Origin: Candidatus Vondammii sp. HM_W22
GTDB lineage: Bacteria; Pseudomonadota; Gammaproteobacteria; Chromatiales; Chromatiaceae
Reading direction: 5' to 3'
Assembly (NCBI RefSeq): GCF_022530855.2
Contig: NZ_CP099567.1
Span: 1,550,001 to 1,614,000, forward strand
DNA length: 64,000 bases
Shown: one piece after another, positions 1-9,043 of the stretch
Numbering within the stretch: position 1 is the stretch's first letter
Layout of the letters: the number at the start of each line of letters is the position of its first letter
Position numbers and translations under genes: made by a program
The notes under the pieces: model-generated
Told to the model about the DNA's origin: nothing
Database searches by the model: none
Seen by the model: only the letters and a program-made list of their open reading frames with translations

Positions 1-81
1 CAGTTTTTCTCTGCTTTTATCCCTTTCTCGGACGTTTATTTTATCAAATTTAGACGCTTATTTTATATAAATTATTGCGTT

Positions 82-449
82 ATGAATATTTCAGGATCGA
101 CTAATTCGGTTGTTTCCGCACTCACGAAACAGGTTAAAAAACTTCCAGACAAGCCGGTACAGTCATTAACTTGGGATAGGCGATGGAGCTTGCCGGTCAC
201 AAGAAATTTACTATGGCGACAGATGCAAAAGTCTACTTTTGTGACCCACAAAGTCCATGGCAAAGAGGGACCAATGAAAATACAAATTGGCTATTGAGGA
301 AGTACTTTCCGAGGAAAACAGACTTGTCGATTTACTCTCAGGCACAATTAGATCGCGTGGCAAAAAAACTCAATCAACGACCGAGAAAAACATTGGACTT
401 CGCTACTCCTGCAGATAAACTAAATGATGGTGTTGCATCGATCCCTTGA
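82..449 (+). pseudogene. IS30-family transposase, C-terminal remnant
   Basis: The reading frame starting at 82 gives the end of an IS30 DDE domain (VVSALTKQVKKLPDKPVQSL, then TWDR) and breaks near 180; the frame entered at 183 continues it (MELAGHKKFT, CDPQSPWQRGTNENTN, KKLNQRPRKTLDFATPADKL). The CDPQSPWQRGTNENTN block with its catalytic Glu and the LNxRPRKTL tail are typical of IS30 transposases. At least one frameshift and the missing N-terminal half make it inactive. Its stop at 447-449 directly abuts the PilZ reading frame, so this insertion probably removed the start of that gene. Confidence 0.85.
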
Positions 450-803
450 ATCTACAACGGCTTCCAGCGTATACCGTTCGATGCGCCAACGATGCTCTCC
501 TTCTCCTATGCAGAGGGAGTGCAAAGTTCCAATCTGATCGACATTTCGTTGAACGGCGCCTTGGTTGTCACGCCGAAAGATTGGTCAGGGATCGTTGGCG
601 ATGAAATTATGCTGAAGGTGATGCTTGGCGACGAAGAGCCGCACATCAATATACAGACGAAAATATCTCATCATGAGTCAGGATAGATTGGATTACATTG
701 CCTCCATATTGACATAGAGAACATTGGTCATCTAAGGCGTCTGGTGGAACTCAATCTGGGGGATGCAGAGTTGCTGGAGAGAGAGTTGGAAGCCTTAGAT
801 TAA
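450..803 (+). pseudogene. PilZ-domain protein, start lost and internal stop
   Basis: Translation from 450 gives NGFQRIPFDAPTMLSF, then LIDISLNGALVV, the core of a PilZ c-di-GMP-binding domain (R near the start, then DxSxxG). An amber TAG at 684-686 interrupts it, but the same frame continues with [18 protein letters not shown] and [18 protein letters not shown] up to the stop at 801-803. That second part is the normal end of short cyclic-di-GMP binding PilZ proteins. No start codon precedes 492 after the IS30 junction. So the gene lacks its N-terminus and carries one nonsense codon. It overlaps the 3' end of convergent radA by 4 bases. Confidence 0.8.
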
Positions 804-2167
804 ATCTCATCCAGTGCAGATGCAAGGTCATCGACACCGATCACTTCAATCCCTGTTACCGGCTTTTTCGGAACATTGGCAGTCGGCACAATGGCCTTTT
901 TAAAGCCGTGCTTGCCTGCATCCTTAATTCTTGCTTTACCATTGGCAACAGGCCGCAGTTCACCGGAAAGCCCAACCTCACCGAGCACAATCGTATCGTG
1001 AGGTATTATTCTGTCTCTCAGGCTGGAAACGATAGCCAGTAAGACCGCCAAATCCGCGCTTGTTTCACTGACCCGAATCCCTCCTACCACATTGATGAAG
1101 ACATCCTGGTCCGAGGTAACGATACCGCCATGGCGAGTCAGAACCGCCAGCAGCATGGATACCCGGTTTTGATCAAAGCCAACACCCAGCCGACGGGGAT
1201 TTCCCAGTTGCGAATCCACCACCAGCGACTGAATCTCAACCAGCAGCGGCCTGGTCCCTTCCCATAGAACGCTGACTGCGCTGCCGGGTGATGGTTTTGT
1301 CGACCGGCTGAGAAAGATGGCGGAGGGGTTTTTTACCTGTTTTAACCCTGTCGTTGTCATTGCAAAGACACCCAGTTCATTAACCGACCCGAAGCGGTTT
1401 TTTGTTGTCCGCATTAACCGGTAACGGGCATCATCTGTGGATGAGAGCATAATCTGGGTATCGACAATATGGCTCAGAGTCATCTGGCCGGCCAGGGTTT
1501 TATCTTTTGTCACATGCCCGGAAATCAGAAAGATAACCCCATGCCGTTTCCCATATTGGGTCAGATATGCAGCACACTCTCTTACCTGAGCCACCCCACC
1601 CGGTGCAGAATCCACGCCTTCACGCTGCATCACCTGAATTGAATCTATCACGACGATCTCAGGTTTTTCCTGGTCAACAATGGAGCAGATATGCTCCACA
1701 GAGGTCTCTGCCAGCATTTTCAGTTGGCCCACCTGAATACCCAGACGACTAGCCCGCTCCGCTATCTGCTGTAATGACTCTTCACCAGAAACATAGAGCA
1801 CCGGCCTGCTCTGTGACAGATAGCCCAAAGTCTGAAGCAGTATTGTGCTTTTTCCTGCCCCCGGATCACCGCCGATAAGAATGACCGAGCCGGGAACAAA
1901 ACCGCCGCCAAGCACCCGGTCCAGCTCTTGCATTCCGCTGGAAATACAGCGCACATCCTCGCGCTCTACATCGGCCAATAGTTGCACCGATGAACGTGCT
2001 CCGGCAAAACCCTGAAACCGTTTTGGAGCGCTACTCCGTGCGCTTTCCAGCCGAATCTCTTTAACCGTATTCCACTCGCCGCAACTGGTGCACTGGCCAG
2101 TCCAGGTTGGATAGTCGGCGCCACAATCTGTGCAGACAAACGCTCTTTTAACTTTGCCTTTAGCCAT
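800..2167 (-). CDS. radA: DNA repair protein RadA/Sms
   Basis: 455 residues, close to the 460 of E. coli RadA, a hexameric DnaB-like ATPase that promotes branch migration of recombination intermediates in the cytoplasm. Visible in order: an N-terminal zinc finger (CTDCG, CTSCG, residues about 12-31), a Walker A site [10 protein letters not shown] near residue 100, the family-specific KNRFGS motif near 255, and a C-terminal Lon-like domain. The ATG at 2167 lies only 3 bp after the alr stop, so radA is probably the last gene of the dnaB-alr-radA unit. Confidence 0.97.
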   Translation of the reverse strand: MAKGKVKRAFVCTDCGADYPTWTGQCTSCGEWNTVKEIRLESARSSAPKRFQGFAGARSSVQLLADVEREDVRCISSGMQELDRVLGGGFVPGSVILIGGDPGAGKSTILLQTLGYLSQSRPVLYVSGEESLQQIAERASRLGIQVGQLKMLAETSVEHICSIVDQEKPEIVVIDSIQVMQREGVDSAPGGVAQVRECAAYLTQYGKRHGVIFLISGHVTKDKTLAGQMTLSHIVDTQIMLSSTDDARYRLMRTTKNRFGSVNELGVFAMTTTGLKQVKNPSAIFLSRSTKPSPGSAVSVLWEGTRPLLVEIQSLVVDSQLGNPRRLGVGFDQNRVSMLLAVLTRHGGIVTSDQDVFINVVGGIRVSETSADLAVLLAIVSSLRDRIIPHDTIVLGEVGLSGELRPVANGKARIKDAGKHGFKKAIVPTANVPKKPVTGIEVIGVDDLASALDEI

Positions 2168-2170
2168 GGA

Positions 2171-3250
2171 TCAGTGTGCCTCCCGTTCAATAAACTCAAC
2201 TCGGCCGGTCACGCCGCAGAACAGTTCATATGAGATAGTCCCGGTCAGTCCGGCAATCTCTTCCACCGGCAATCCAGCCCCCCAGAGAACAATAGGATCG
2301 CCTATCTTCGCTTCGGGTTGGTTACGCAGGTCCACCGTGATCATATCCATGGAAACTCTTCCCACCAGGGGCACACGCCGGCCATTGAGCAGAACGGGCG
2401 TTCCGGCAGGCGCGTGTCGGGGATAACCATCGCCATAACCGACGGCAACCACACCTACCGGCATCGCTTCCGGGCAGCGCCAGGTTCCGCTATAGCCAAT
2501 CGGCGAACCCTTGGGGTAGTGGTTGATGGCGATCAGCCTGCTCTGGAAAGTCATCACCGGTTTGAGTCCATCATCGGCTCCGGTGCCGTTGATAAAGGGT
2601 GATGCACCATAGAGCATAATACCGGGCCTCACCCAATCTGTACGGGCATCAGGCCAACCGAGAATGCCGGCTGAATTACCGATGCTGATCCGAGTCCCGC
2701 ACGCTTTTGCCAATGGAAGAAAACGATCAAATTGGGCTTTACTGGTTGGATCGCCGAGGTCATCTCCATTCGCCAGATGAGTCATCAAACCCACCTCACC
2801 AGCAACCGATGAAAGCTGTGACACGGCTTTCCATGCATCCAGGGCCTGATCAGGCTGAAAGCCGACGCGGTGCATACCGCTATCCACCTTGAGCCAGCAG
2901 CTAACCGGTTTATCCAGTGGCTGCTGCTTGAGAGTCTCCAGCTGTTCAGTCTGATGGATAGCCAGTTCCAGCTGATGATGTGAAGCGGCGGCCAGCTCCT
3001 GCTGATTAAAAAAACCTTCAAGAATCAGCAGTTTTTGTTGAAACCCCGCTTCTCTGAGTTTCACACCTTCTTCAACCCGTGCCACAGCAAACGCATCCGC
3101 ATCGGCCAGGGCAGCAGCCGCGCGTAGCATGCCATGGCCATAGGCATTGGCTTTGATCACTGCAAAAATACGGCTATTCGGAGCACACTCCCTGACACGC
3201 TGAAGATTGTGCCTAAGGGCAGAGAGATCAAGCGAGGCACTTGGGCCCAT
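2171..3250 (-). CDS. alr: Alanine racemase
   Basis: PLP enzyme that interconverts L- and D-alanine for peptidoglycan synthesis. The N-terminal AVIKANAYGHG contains the lysine that holds PLP, and the C-terminal half has the second catalytic tyrosine region (IGYSGTWRC) and VSMDM. About 359 residues, the usual length. I chose the ATG at 3250 because it overlaps the dnaB stop in a TGATG arrangement, suggesting translational coupling; a TTG one codon earlier is possible. It lies between dnaB and radA on the same strand, a common gammaproteobacterial order. Confidence 0.96.
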   Translation of the reverse strand: MGPSASLDLSALRHNLQRVRECAPNSRIFAVIKANAYGHGMLRAAAALADADAFAVARVEEGVKLREAGFQQKLLILEGFFNQQELAAASHHQLELAIHQTEQLETLKQQPLDKPVSCWLKVDSGMHRVGFQPDQALDAWKAVSQLSSVAGEVGLMTHLANGDDLGDPTSKAQFDRFLPLAKACGTRISIGNSAGILGWPDARTDWVRPGIMLYGASPFINGTGADDGLKPVMTFQSRLIAINHYPKGSPIGYSGTWRCPEAMPVGVVAVGYGDGYPRHAPAGTPVLLNGRRVPLVGRVSMDMITVDLRNQPEAKIGDPIVLWGAGLPVEEIAGLTGTISYELFCGVTGRVEFIEREAH

Positions 3251-4653
3251 CAATAGCCCTCGTCCCGATAGATGTCGTCGATGTAATTCTCAAATTTGGT
3301 GAACTCGCCGAGGAAGGTCAGAGGTATCATTCCAATGGGACCGTTACGCTGTTTGGCGATGATGATCTCGGCACGTCTCTTGTCCGAGCTGTCTTCGTTG
3401 TAAACCTCATCCCGGTAGATAAAGATCACGATATCCGCATCCTGCTCGATGGCGCCCGACTCACGCAGATCTGACATGATAGGACGTTTATTGGTGCGCG
3501 ACTCCAGACTGCGGTTGAGCTGAGAAAGAGCGATCACCGGCACATTGAGCTCTTTGGCCAATGCTTTCAGGGAGCGGGAGATAGTGGAAATTTCGTTGGT
3601 TCTGTTGTCAGAGGAACCCGGCACCTGCATCAACTGCAGATAGTCGATCATGATCAGTCCCAGTTCACCATGCTCACGCATCAGACGCCGCGACCGGGCA
3701 CGTATATCCAGAGGGCTCATTGCGGGTGTATCGTCGATAAACAGTTTTGCCTCTGCCAGCAGGCTCACCGCAGAGGTGAGGCGCGGCCACTCATCATCTT
3801 CCAATTTACCGGTACGAACCCGGGTCTGGTTGATCCTCCCCAGAGAGGACATCATACGCATCGCCAGCTGTTCGCCCGGCATCTCCATGCTGAATATTGC
3901 CACGGGTTTGCCACTGTTGATTGCCACGTTCTCTGAAATATTCATCGCGAGAGTGGTCTTACCCATGGATGGGCGGCCTGCCACGATGATCAGATCAGAA
4001 CCCTGAAGACCGGAGGTCTTGTTATCCAGGTCTGAAAAGCCGGTACTCAAGCCGGTGATCGGTTCATCCTGTTCGAACAGGGTCTCAATCCTGTCCACCG
4101 CCTTGGTCAACAGAGACTTTATCGGCTGAAAACCACCGCGATTCTTGGCCCCCATCTCTGCAATCTCAAAAACTTTACTTTCAGCAACGTCCAACAGCTC
4201 GGGGCTCTCCCGTCCCTCCGGAGCAAACCCGCTATCGGCAATTTCGGTGCCGACACGGATCAGTTGGCGCATGACCGAGTGCTCACGCACGATATCGGCA
4301 TAAGCACGAATATTGGCGGCACTGGGGGTATCCTTTGCCAGACGGCCCAGATAGGCCAGGCTACCGGCATCATCCAACTGACCATGCCGCTCAAGGGCTT
4401 CGGAGAGAGTAATGACATCGAAGGGCTGAGTCCGGTCAGCAAGAGATTCAATGGCGCGGAATATCAGCTGATGCTCACGACGGTAGAAGTCACCCTCCAC
4501 CACCCGGTCCGCAATCTGATCCCAGGCACTGTTGTCCAGCATGAGACCACCCAGAACCGACTGTTCTGCCTGAACGGAGTATGGCGGTATCCGCAGTGCT
4601 TCCGCAGTGCTGTCCATAGAGAAGTCATCGGTGGGGAATGCAGATTCTTGCAT
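3250..4653 (-). CDS. dnaB: Replicative DNA helicase DnaB
   Basis: 467 residues, the full length of the hexameric 5'-3' fork helicase. The N-terminal domain starts at PPYSVQAEQSVLGGLMLD, a classic DnaB signature. The RecA-like C-terminal domain shows Walker A GRPSMGKTT near residue 228, IMIDYLQLM (Walker B) and ESGAIEQDADIVIFIYR (arginine-finger region). No intein interrupts it. The terminal TGA overlaps the alr ATG. About 235 bp upstream is rplI, separated by a terminator-like hairpin, so dnaB probably has its own promoter in that gap. Confidence 0.98.
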   Translation of the reverse strand: MQESAFPTDDFSMDSTAEALRIPPYSVQAEQSVLGGLMLDNSAWDQIADRVVEGDFYRREHQLIFRAIESLADRTQPFDVITLSEALERHGQLDDAGSLAYLGRLAKDTPSAANIRAYADIVREHSVMRQLIRVGTEIADSGFAPEGRESPELLDVAESKVFEIAEMGAKNRGGFQPIKSLLTKAVDRIETLFEQDEPITGLSTGFSDLDNKTSGLQGSDLIIVAGRPSMGKTTLAMNISENVAINSGKPVAIFSMEMPGEQLAMRMMSSLGRINQTRVRTGKLEDDEWPRLTSAVSLLAEAKLFIDDTPAMSPLDIRARSRRLMREHGELGLIMIDYLQLMQVPGSSDNRTNEISTISRSLKALAKELNVPVIALSQLNRSLESRTNKRPIMSDLRESGAIEQDADIVIFIYRDEVYNEDSSDKRRAEIIIAKQRNGPIGMIPLTFLGEFTKFENYIDDIYRDEGY

Positions 4654-4777
4654 GGGGTCTCGGATTCGGTGGTTTCAATGGTAAAAGGATACGGGAAAAA
4701 TGGCCTCGCGAACAATTCGAAAATCAAGCATAGCCATTATCGATTCGAAAACCAGAGGGAAAGGGCCGCAAATGCAA

Positions 4778-4824
4778 AAAAAGCCGGGGCTGGACACAAT
4801 CGGGGTGTCCGGCCCCGGCTTTTT
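4778..4824 (-). terminator. Rho-independent terminator after rplI
   Basis: A strong GC-rich hairpin with two stacked arms (AAAAAGCCGGGGC pairing with GCCCCGGCTTTTT, and GGACAC with GTGTCC, loop AATCGGG). Read on the minus strand it ends in a run of about seven T. It lies about 65 bp past the rplI stop and should end the rpsF-rplI transcript. Confidence 0.85.
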
Positions 4825-4837
4825 CAGATGGATCCAG

Positions 4838-4876
4838 TTGGTTGCCGGGTAATGGATTCCATTACCCGGCAACCAA
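4838..4876. repeat. Perfect 39-bp palindrome between rplI and its terminator
   Basis: A perfect 19-bp inverted repeat (TTGGTTGCCGGGTAATGGA and its complement) separated by a single T at 4857. It starts 13 bp past the rplI stop. It has no T-tract on either strand, so it is not a standard terminator; it could be a 3'-end stabilising hairpin or a binding site. Confidence 0.75.
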
Positions 4877-4888
4877 CCTGTACAGCGA

Positions 4889-5347
4889 TCACTCTTCTTC
4901 GGCTTCAGCTTCAATAACCAGCTTTACGATGGCATCCACATCCGTGTGCAGGTGCACATGCACCTCGAACTCACCGGTGGTGTGGAAAGGACCTTCCGGC
5001 AACCGGACTTCCCTCTTGACCAGCTCAGCACCAGCGGCGGTAACCGCCTTGGCAATATCCGCAGTACCGACAGAGCCGAACAGACGACCCTCGTCACCCG
5101 CTTTGCGGGCAACTGTGGCAGTAATGCTCTCAAGCTTGGTTTTGCGCGCTTCAGCAACCGTCAGCGTCTCCGCCGCCTGCTTCTCAAGCTCGGCACGACG
5201 CGCCTCAAAGGCGACGACATTATCCTTGGTAGCTGCAACAGCTTTTTTGGAGGGAATCAGGTAATTCCGGCCATAACCGGATTTAACATTAACCTTGTCA
5301 CCCAACCCGCCAAGGTTATCTACTTTCTCTAACAGAATAACTTCCAT
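4889..5347 (-). CDS. rplI: 50S ribosomal protein L9
   Basis: 152 residues. It opens [19 protein letters not shown], then [14 protein letters not shown], the conserved N-terminal rRNA-binding domain of bL9. A long charged linker helix and a C-terminal domain ([18 protein letters not shown]) follow. It is the last gene of the rpsF-rpsR-DUF2232-rplI cluster and is followed by a palindrome and a terminator. Confidence 0.98.
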   Translation of the reverse strand: MEVILLEKVDNLGGLGDKVNVKSGYGRNYLIPSKKAVAATKDNVVAFEARRAELEKQAAETLTVAEARKTKLESITATVARKAGDEGRLFGSVGTADIAKAVTAAGAELVKREVRLPEGPFHTTGEFEVHVHLHTDVDAIVKLVIEAEAEEE

Positions 5348-5377
5348 CGTTATTACCCCTAAACAGGTGTTAAATCT

Positions 5378-6298
5378 TCAGCCCGTCTCTCCCGGCCCTT
5401 TGCCGGAGCTAAGGCGAGCTCTGAAATCAAACCATGCGTCTACAAATCCTGCTGCTGCCAGTGCGGTAACCGCATGTGGCAAAGCAATCAGCAGTAGCGC
5501 GTATATACCTATCAACCAAGCTCTGTTTGCACCGATCAGTCCCAGTACGCCATGAGCCAAGGCCAGTCCGTGAAAAAACCAGGCCGACAGCAACAACATA
5601 GCCACGTACTCAAGCCAAGTGACCTGCCCATCGTTGAGTAGCATCAGGCCCAAGATCACTGCAGTGACAATAGCCACGGCCCGAGGCAACCTCAGTTGAT
5701 GGTACTCCTGGCGAAAACCACCCGGATGGTACAACTTTGCCTGCCACCAGCGGGCCAACAACATCGAGGCCATGGACTGCAACAAAAATCCAACGGCGAC
5801 CAGTCCGGGCATCCACTGGGACATCTCCCGGAGAAGGACCGACTGCTGGCTTTTCTCCACGAGTTGCGACTCAGTCATCGACTGAATAAATGGCTCCAGC
5901 AAATCATGCCACTGGGCAACCGGGTCCTCCACCTGGAGGTACTGGCTGGCCAGCATCACCAGGGCCAGAACCACCCCACCCTGGAGGGTCAATGCCAAAG
6001 ACCGGCTGGCTCTCAACAACATAGCCAGTAACCAACCTGGCAGCCACATCACCAGAAAAAAACCGATTACCGGTAGGGCATTGCCCAGCAAAACCTGGGC
6101 TAAAACGCCACTGGCCAACCCGGTCAGCAAAAGAACAACAGCACCGGCAGCAACTCCACTTCGCAGGGTTACCAAAGCAACCACCGCACAACTGAGAATA
6201 CTCACAGGCGGAAACAGGAGTGACAAAATAGCCAGCACGGTGGCTGACATCACGGCCTGGGATCTGCCCCGCATCACAAAGGATGCTAACGATTGCAT
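5378..6298 (-). CDS. DUF2232-type multi-span membrane protein
   Basis: 306 residues, almost entirely hydrophobic, with about eight predicted membrane spans (for example ILSLLFPPVSILSCAVVALV near residue 25 and AWLIGIYALLLIALPHAVTAL near 270). Its place between rpsR and rplI matches the DUF2232 (YybS-like) proteins found there in many Gammaproteobacteria. Function is not known. It is probably cotranscribed with the ribosomal genes. Assignment rests on context and topology rather than on a catalytic motif. Confidence 0.85.
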   Translation of the reverse strand: MQSLASFVMRGRSQAVMSATVLAILSLLFPPVSILSCAVVALVTLRSGVAAGAVVLLLTGLASGVLAQVLLGNALPVIGFFLVMWLPGWLLAMLLRASRSLALTLQGGVVLALVMLASQYLQVEDPVAQWHDLLEPFIQSMTESQLVEKSQQSVLLREMSQWMPGLVAVGFLLQSMASMLLARWWQAKLYHPGGFRQEYHQLRLPRAVAIVTAVILGLMLLNDGQVTWLEYVAMLLLSAWFFHGLALAHGVLGLIGANRAWLIGIYALLLIALPHAVTALAAAGFVDAWFDFRARLSSGKGPGETG

Positions 6299-6367
6299 AT
6301 CGTCTTTAGCTCAGTATCAAACAGCGTCCGGCACACATGAAAACCTGGTGCCGACCGATAAACCGGC

Positions 6368-6595
6368 TTACTGATGGCTATCAGTGTACGGCAGCAGAGC
6401 CAGGAAACGCGCCCGCTTAATGGCAGTACCCAGCTGACGCTGGTACTTGGCCTTGGTGCCGGTAATACGGCTTGGCACAATTTTTCCGGTTTCGCTGACA
6501 AAGGCTTTCAGCAGGCCAAGATCCTTGTAATCGATCTCGGTGATGCCTTCAGCGGTAAAACGGCAATATCTTCTACGACGAAAATAACGCGACAT
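6368..6595 (-). CDS. rpsR: 30S ribosomal protein S18
   Basis: 75 residues: [13 protein letters not shown], then [20 protein letters not shown] and [20 protein letters not shown], the full conserved bS18 sequence. It binds 16S rRNA together with S6, whose gene lies 60 bp upstream on the same strand. Confidence 0.98.
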   Translation of the reverse strand: MSRYFRRRRYCRFTAEGITEIDYKDLGLLKAFVSETGKIVPSRITGTKAKYQRQLGTAIKRARFLALLPYTDSHQ

Positions 6596-6655
6596 GTCTA
6601 TCCCTCAATTGAATCTGGTATTAGGCCGCATCTGGCGGCCATTAAAACTGGGTGC

Positions 6656-7084
6656 TTATGCTTGAGTATCTTCCGATTGCTCTGGCGCTTCCGGCTTCTC
6701 CACCTCAGTAGCAGGCGCAGCTCCTGGAACTGGAGCTGGACGGTTTGCAGAATCATCACGATCATCTGCAATTTTCACCAGTGGAGATGGCTCAGTGATC
6801 GCCCGCTTGCATTTGATAACCAGATTACGCAATACGGCATCATTAAAGCGGAAGGCATTTTCCAGCTCAGTCAGGGCTTCATCACCGCACTCAATATTCA
6901 TCAGTACGTAATGAGCCTTGGGCAGCTTCTGAATGGGATAGGCAAGCTGGCGTCGGCCCCAGTCTTCCAGACGGTGGATAATACCGCCCTTGGCCTCGAT
7001 GCTTGAACGGTAACGCTCAATCATACCGGGCACCTGCTCACTCTGGTCCGGGTGGACCAGGAACACAATTTCGTAATGTCTCAT
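6656..7084 (-). CDS. rpsF: 30S ribosomal protein S6
   Basis: 142 residues. The N-terminal 95 residues ([49 protein letters not shown]) are the bS6 ferredoxin-like fold. The acidic Pro/Glu/Ala tail (residues ~105-142) is longer than in E. coli and low in complexity, which is common for S6 tails. First gene of the ribosomal cluster. Confidence 0.97.
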   Translation of the reverse strand: MRHYEIVFLVHPDQSEQVPGMIERYRSSIEAKGGIIHRLEDWGRRQLAYPIQKLPKAHYVLMNIECGDEALTELENAFRFNDAVLRNLVIKCKRAITEPSPLVKIADDRDDSANRPAPVPGAAPATEVEKPEAPEQSEDTQA

Positions 7085-7185
7085 TGTTTCCCCTTAAGGA
7101 TTAAAACAGCCTCCCGCATTCAGCGATGAGGCAAGGAGTTAGGCAGGGATTTCATTTCACTCCCTTGCCAGGAAACCGGGCATTC
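7085..7185 (-). promoter_or_regulatory. rpsF leader, possible S6:S18 autoregulatory structure
   Basis: The roughly 100 bases before rpsF can fold: GGCAAG..GAGT pairs with ACTCCTTGCC, and just before the start GCCTC pairs with GAGGC around the loop ATCGCTGAATGCGG. Leaders of rpsF often contain an S6:S18-binding hairpin. I see a foldable leader in the right place but did not confirm the conserved bulge, so the identity is tentative. Confidence 0.4.
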
Positions 7186-7241
7186 TACATCCCTACAGGC
7201 CCTACTGCAACAGGGATTTTCGACTGCCAGGGAGAGCGGAC

Positions 7242-7685
7242 TCAAGAGAGGATGGCATCCAGTTCATCTTCGGAATAGCCAACACTCTTGTCATGTTTTT
7301 TGATCAGAGCCTCATTCGCCAACCGCCGAGCCTCTGTTTTCTCTTTGCTCTGCTCCAAGAAAAATTCATAGCGATTTCTCAAGTAGCTGAATTTCTTCCA
7401 CGACTCTTTGTGGTTGGTCGCCACCCCACGACTGTGGGATTTACCAAACGGATCAATCTCGGTCTCTTCAACAACGCCGATCGCTGAATCGTTCCCCATC
7501 TTACGCTGCAGTTTTGTAATCTGCTTTTCACGCTGACTCAGATCAATCTTGAGTTGCTTGATTTTTTTCTTGGAATCCACCTTCTGAGCATCCGCTTTGC
7601 CTGCTTTTTTCTTCAGGCATTTTAGCTCTTTTTCCAGTTTTTTCTTACCAGCATGTCTTCGATTTCGTGATGCATTTTGAGACAT
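7242..7685 (-). CDS. Lysine-rich coiled-coil protein of unknown function
   Basis: 147 residues from the ATG at 7685. Residues ~15-75 are a highly charged coiled coil (KKLEKELKCLKKK, KIKQLKIDLSQREKQITKLQ). The C-terminal half (KESWKKFSYLRNRYEFFLEQ, SEDELDAILS) is also helical. There is no signal peptide or membrane span. I do not recognise the family. The first ten codons (MSQNASRNRR) lie inside a dispersed repeat found also at 54.5 and 58.3 kb, which supplies the ribosome-binding site and ATG. An ORF-only start at 7697 exists, but the repeat-borne ATG is better supported. Confidence 0.6.
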   Translation of the reverse strand: MSQNASRNRRHAGKKKLEKELKCLKKKAGKADAQKVDSKKKIKQLKIDLSQREKQITKLQRKMGNDSAIGVVEETEIDPFGKSHSRGVATNHKESWKKFSYLRNRYEFFLEQSKEKTEARRLANEALIKKHDKSVGYSEDELDAILS

Positions 7686-7790
7686 CCCAGACCCCACAAA
7701 ACGCTCTCGATCTTCGACAACCTGTTATTGCCCGCCGCCCTGCGGTACGGTGCCGCTTTGCCACACCATCGTTTCACTCGGCGCAGGGTA
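7655..7790 (-). repeat. Dispersed start-codon repeat, copy A
   Basis: Shares about 130 bp with 54,481-54,613 and about 85 bp with 58,258-58,345. Landmarks on the plus strand are CTTCGATTTCGTGATGC, GACATCCC, AAAACGC, CGATCTTCGACAACCT and TGCCGCTTTGCCACACCATC. On the minus strand it contains a G-rich stretch just before the ATG and the codons for MSQNASR. The inner arms (GCATTTTGAGAC / ACAAAACGC) are a decayed inverted repeat. Confidence 0.8.
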
Positions 7791-8210
7791 AGCAGTGCGG
7801 CCTCACGGCTATCGGGGACTGCCGGCCTTGGCCAGTGTGGTTATATACTTTTCCAGATTGTATCGGCGAATTCACTGCCCAATGTAATTATAGGCTACAA
7901 TGTCTCTCTCTTTTCGAGAGCCGCCTTCACTTCCGAAAGCTCATCGACCAGTAGCATCAGGCCAGATTGAAATTAGCAATAGTCCGGCTTGTTTGCCCTC
8001 TTCCAGAACGATTTCAACGACGACAACGAAAGGCCAAGGACCGAGGTGTGGATTGCGGAATATCTTGCGTGAATACCGGATATCTGGTGAGCCAGAGTGA
8101 CAAGATGGGTCATGAAGTCATTCTACCAATAGCCATCAGCCTGTCGAGTTTGAAAAAAATCGTTATAGAAACCTGGATAAACATTTTCTATATTGTCCAA
8201 TATGGGCCTG
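7791..8210. other. Gene-poor stretch
   Basis: I see only short, unrelated open frames here and no convincing homology. It is the upstream side of repeat copy A and the downstream side of rlmB. Confidence 0.5.
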
Positions 8211-8957
8211 TTATGAGCGCTGCCTGACCACCTCGAACAGACAGATTCCCGCCGCAACGGAGACATTCAGACTCTCTACACACCCAGCCATGGGAAGGCT
8301 GGCCAGCTGGTCACAGGCCTCCCGGGTAAGACGACGCATCCCTTTCTCCTCGCCACCCATAACGATACCCAGCGACCCCTTCAAGTCGCTGTTATAGAGG
8401 CTGGTCTCCGCCTCCTCCGCTGCACCCACCAACCAGATACGCTGATCATTCTGTAACCACTTAAGGGTTCGGGAGAGATTGGTCACTTGGAAAAACGGTA
8501 ATTTTTCTGCCGCGCCGCTGGCGACTTTACAGGCGGTTGGGGTTAAGCTGGCAGACCGGTTCTTGGGGGTAATGACAGCATCGACACCTGCGGCTTCTGC
8601 GCTTCTAAGACAGGCCCCCAAATTGTGCGGGTCCTGGACACCATCCAAAATCAGCAGAAACGGTTTGTGATCCAGGTTTTGCAACAGCTGTTTCAGCGCC
8701 TCTTCACCCAGCGAAGCCGGCGCGCGGGTACGCGCTATCGCCCCCTGGTGATTGGCATCCGGCACCAGTGCGTCCAGCTCATCCCGATCCACCTGGTAAA
8801 TCCGGACCCCGGTCTCTTTCGCTAGGCCGATCACCTCTCTGATCCGACGATCCCGGCGTTTGCTCTCCACCCATATCTCCAACACAGAGTCGGCACCGTG
8901 CTTTAATGCCGCGCGAACACTGTGGAAACCCACTACCAGTTGGCTTGTACTCACCAC
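8211..8957 (-). CDS. rlmB: 23S rRNA (guanosine-2251-2'-O)-methyltransferase RlmB
   Basis: 248 residues, SpoU-type SAM methyltransferase that modifies G2251 in the peptidyl-transferase P loop. It has the N-terminal substrate-binding domain (VVGFHSVRAALKHG) and the C-terminal trefoil-knot motifs: LDGVQDPHNLGACLRSAEAA, IVMGGEEKGMRRL, MAGCVESLNVSVAAGICLFE. The start is GTG at 8957 or 8954 (two adjacent GTG codons). It lies just downstream of rnr on the same strand, the usual gammaproteobacterial order. Confidence 0.97.
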   Translation of the reverse strand: MVSTSQLVVGFHSVRAALKHGADSVLEIWVESKRRDRRIREVIGLAKETGVRIYQVDRDELDALVPDANHQGAIARTRAPASLGEEALKQLLQNLDHKPFLLILDGVQDPHNLGACLRSAEAAGVDAVITPKNRSASLTPTACKVASGAAEKLPFFQVTNLSRTLKWLQNDQRIWLVGAAEEAETSLYNSDLKGSLGIVMGGEEKGMRRLTREACDQLASLPMAGCVESLNVSVAAGICLFEVVRQRS

Positions 8958-9043
8958 TTGTAACCTTTCAGTAAATCAGTCACGGGATTTGCCAGTGGGT
9001 GATTTTCCCCCACTTCTCTTTTTCTTAACCGCCATCCCTCTCC

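Noticed and set aside
2130-2602. Plus-strand open frames opposite radA/alr
   Set aside because: They are antisense shadows of strongly supported minus-strand genes and have no family-like sequence.
4264-4917. 217-codon plus-strand frame opposite dnaB
   Set aside because: Overlaps the dnaB N-terminus and the terminator; composition is that of a reverse reading.
7085-7185. rpsF leader as a certain S6:S18 motif
   Set aside because: It folds plausibly but I could not verify the conserved bulge, so it is kept only as a low-confidence feature.
8690-8760. GC-rich repeated text as a CRISPR array
   Set aside because: No regularly spaced direct repeats here or anywhere else in the window; it is rlmB coding sequence.
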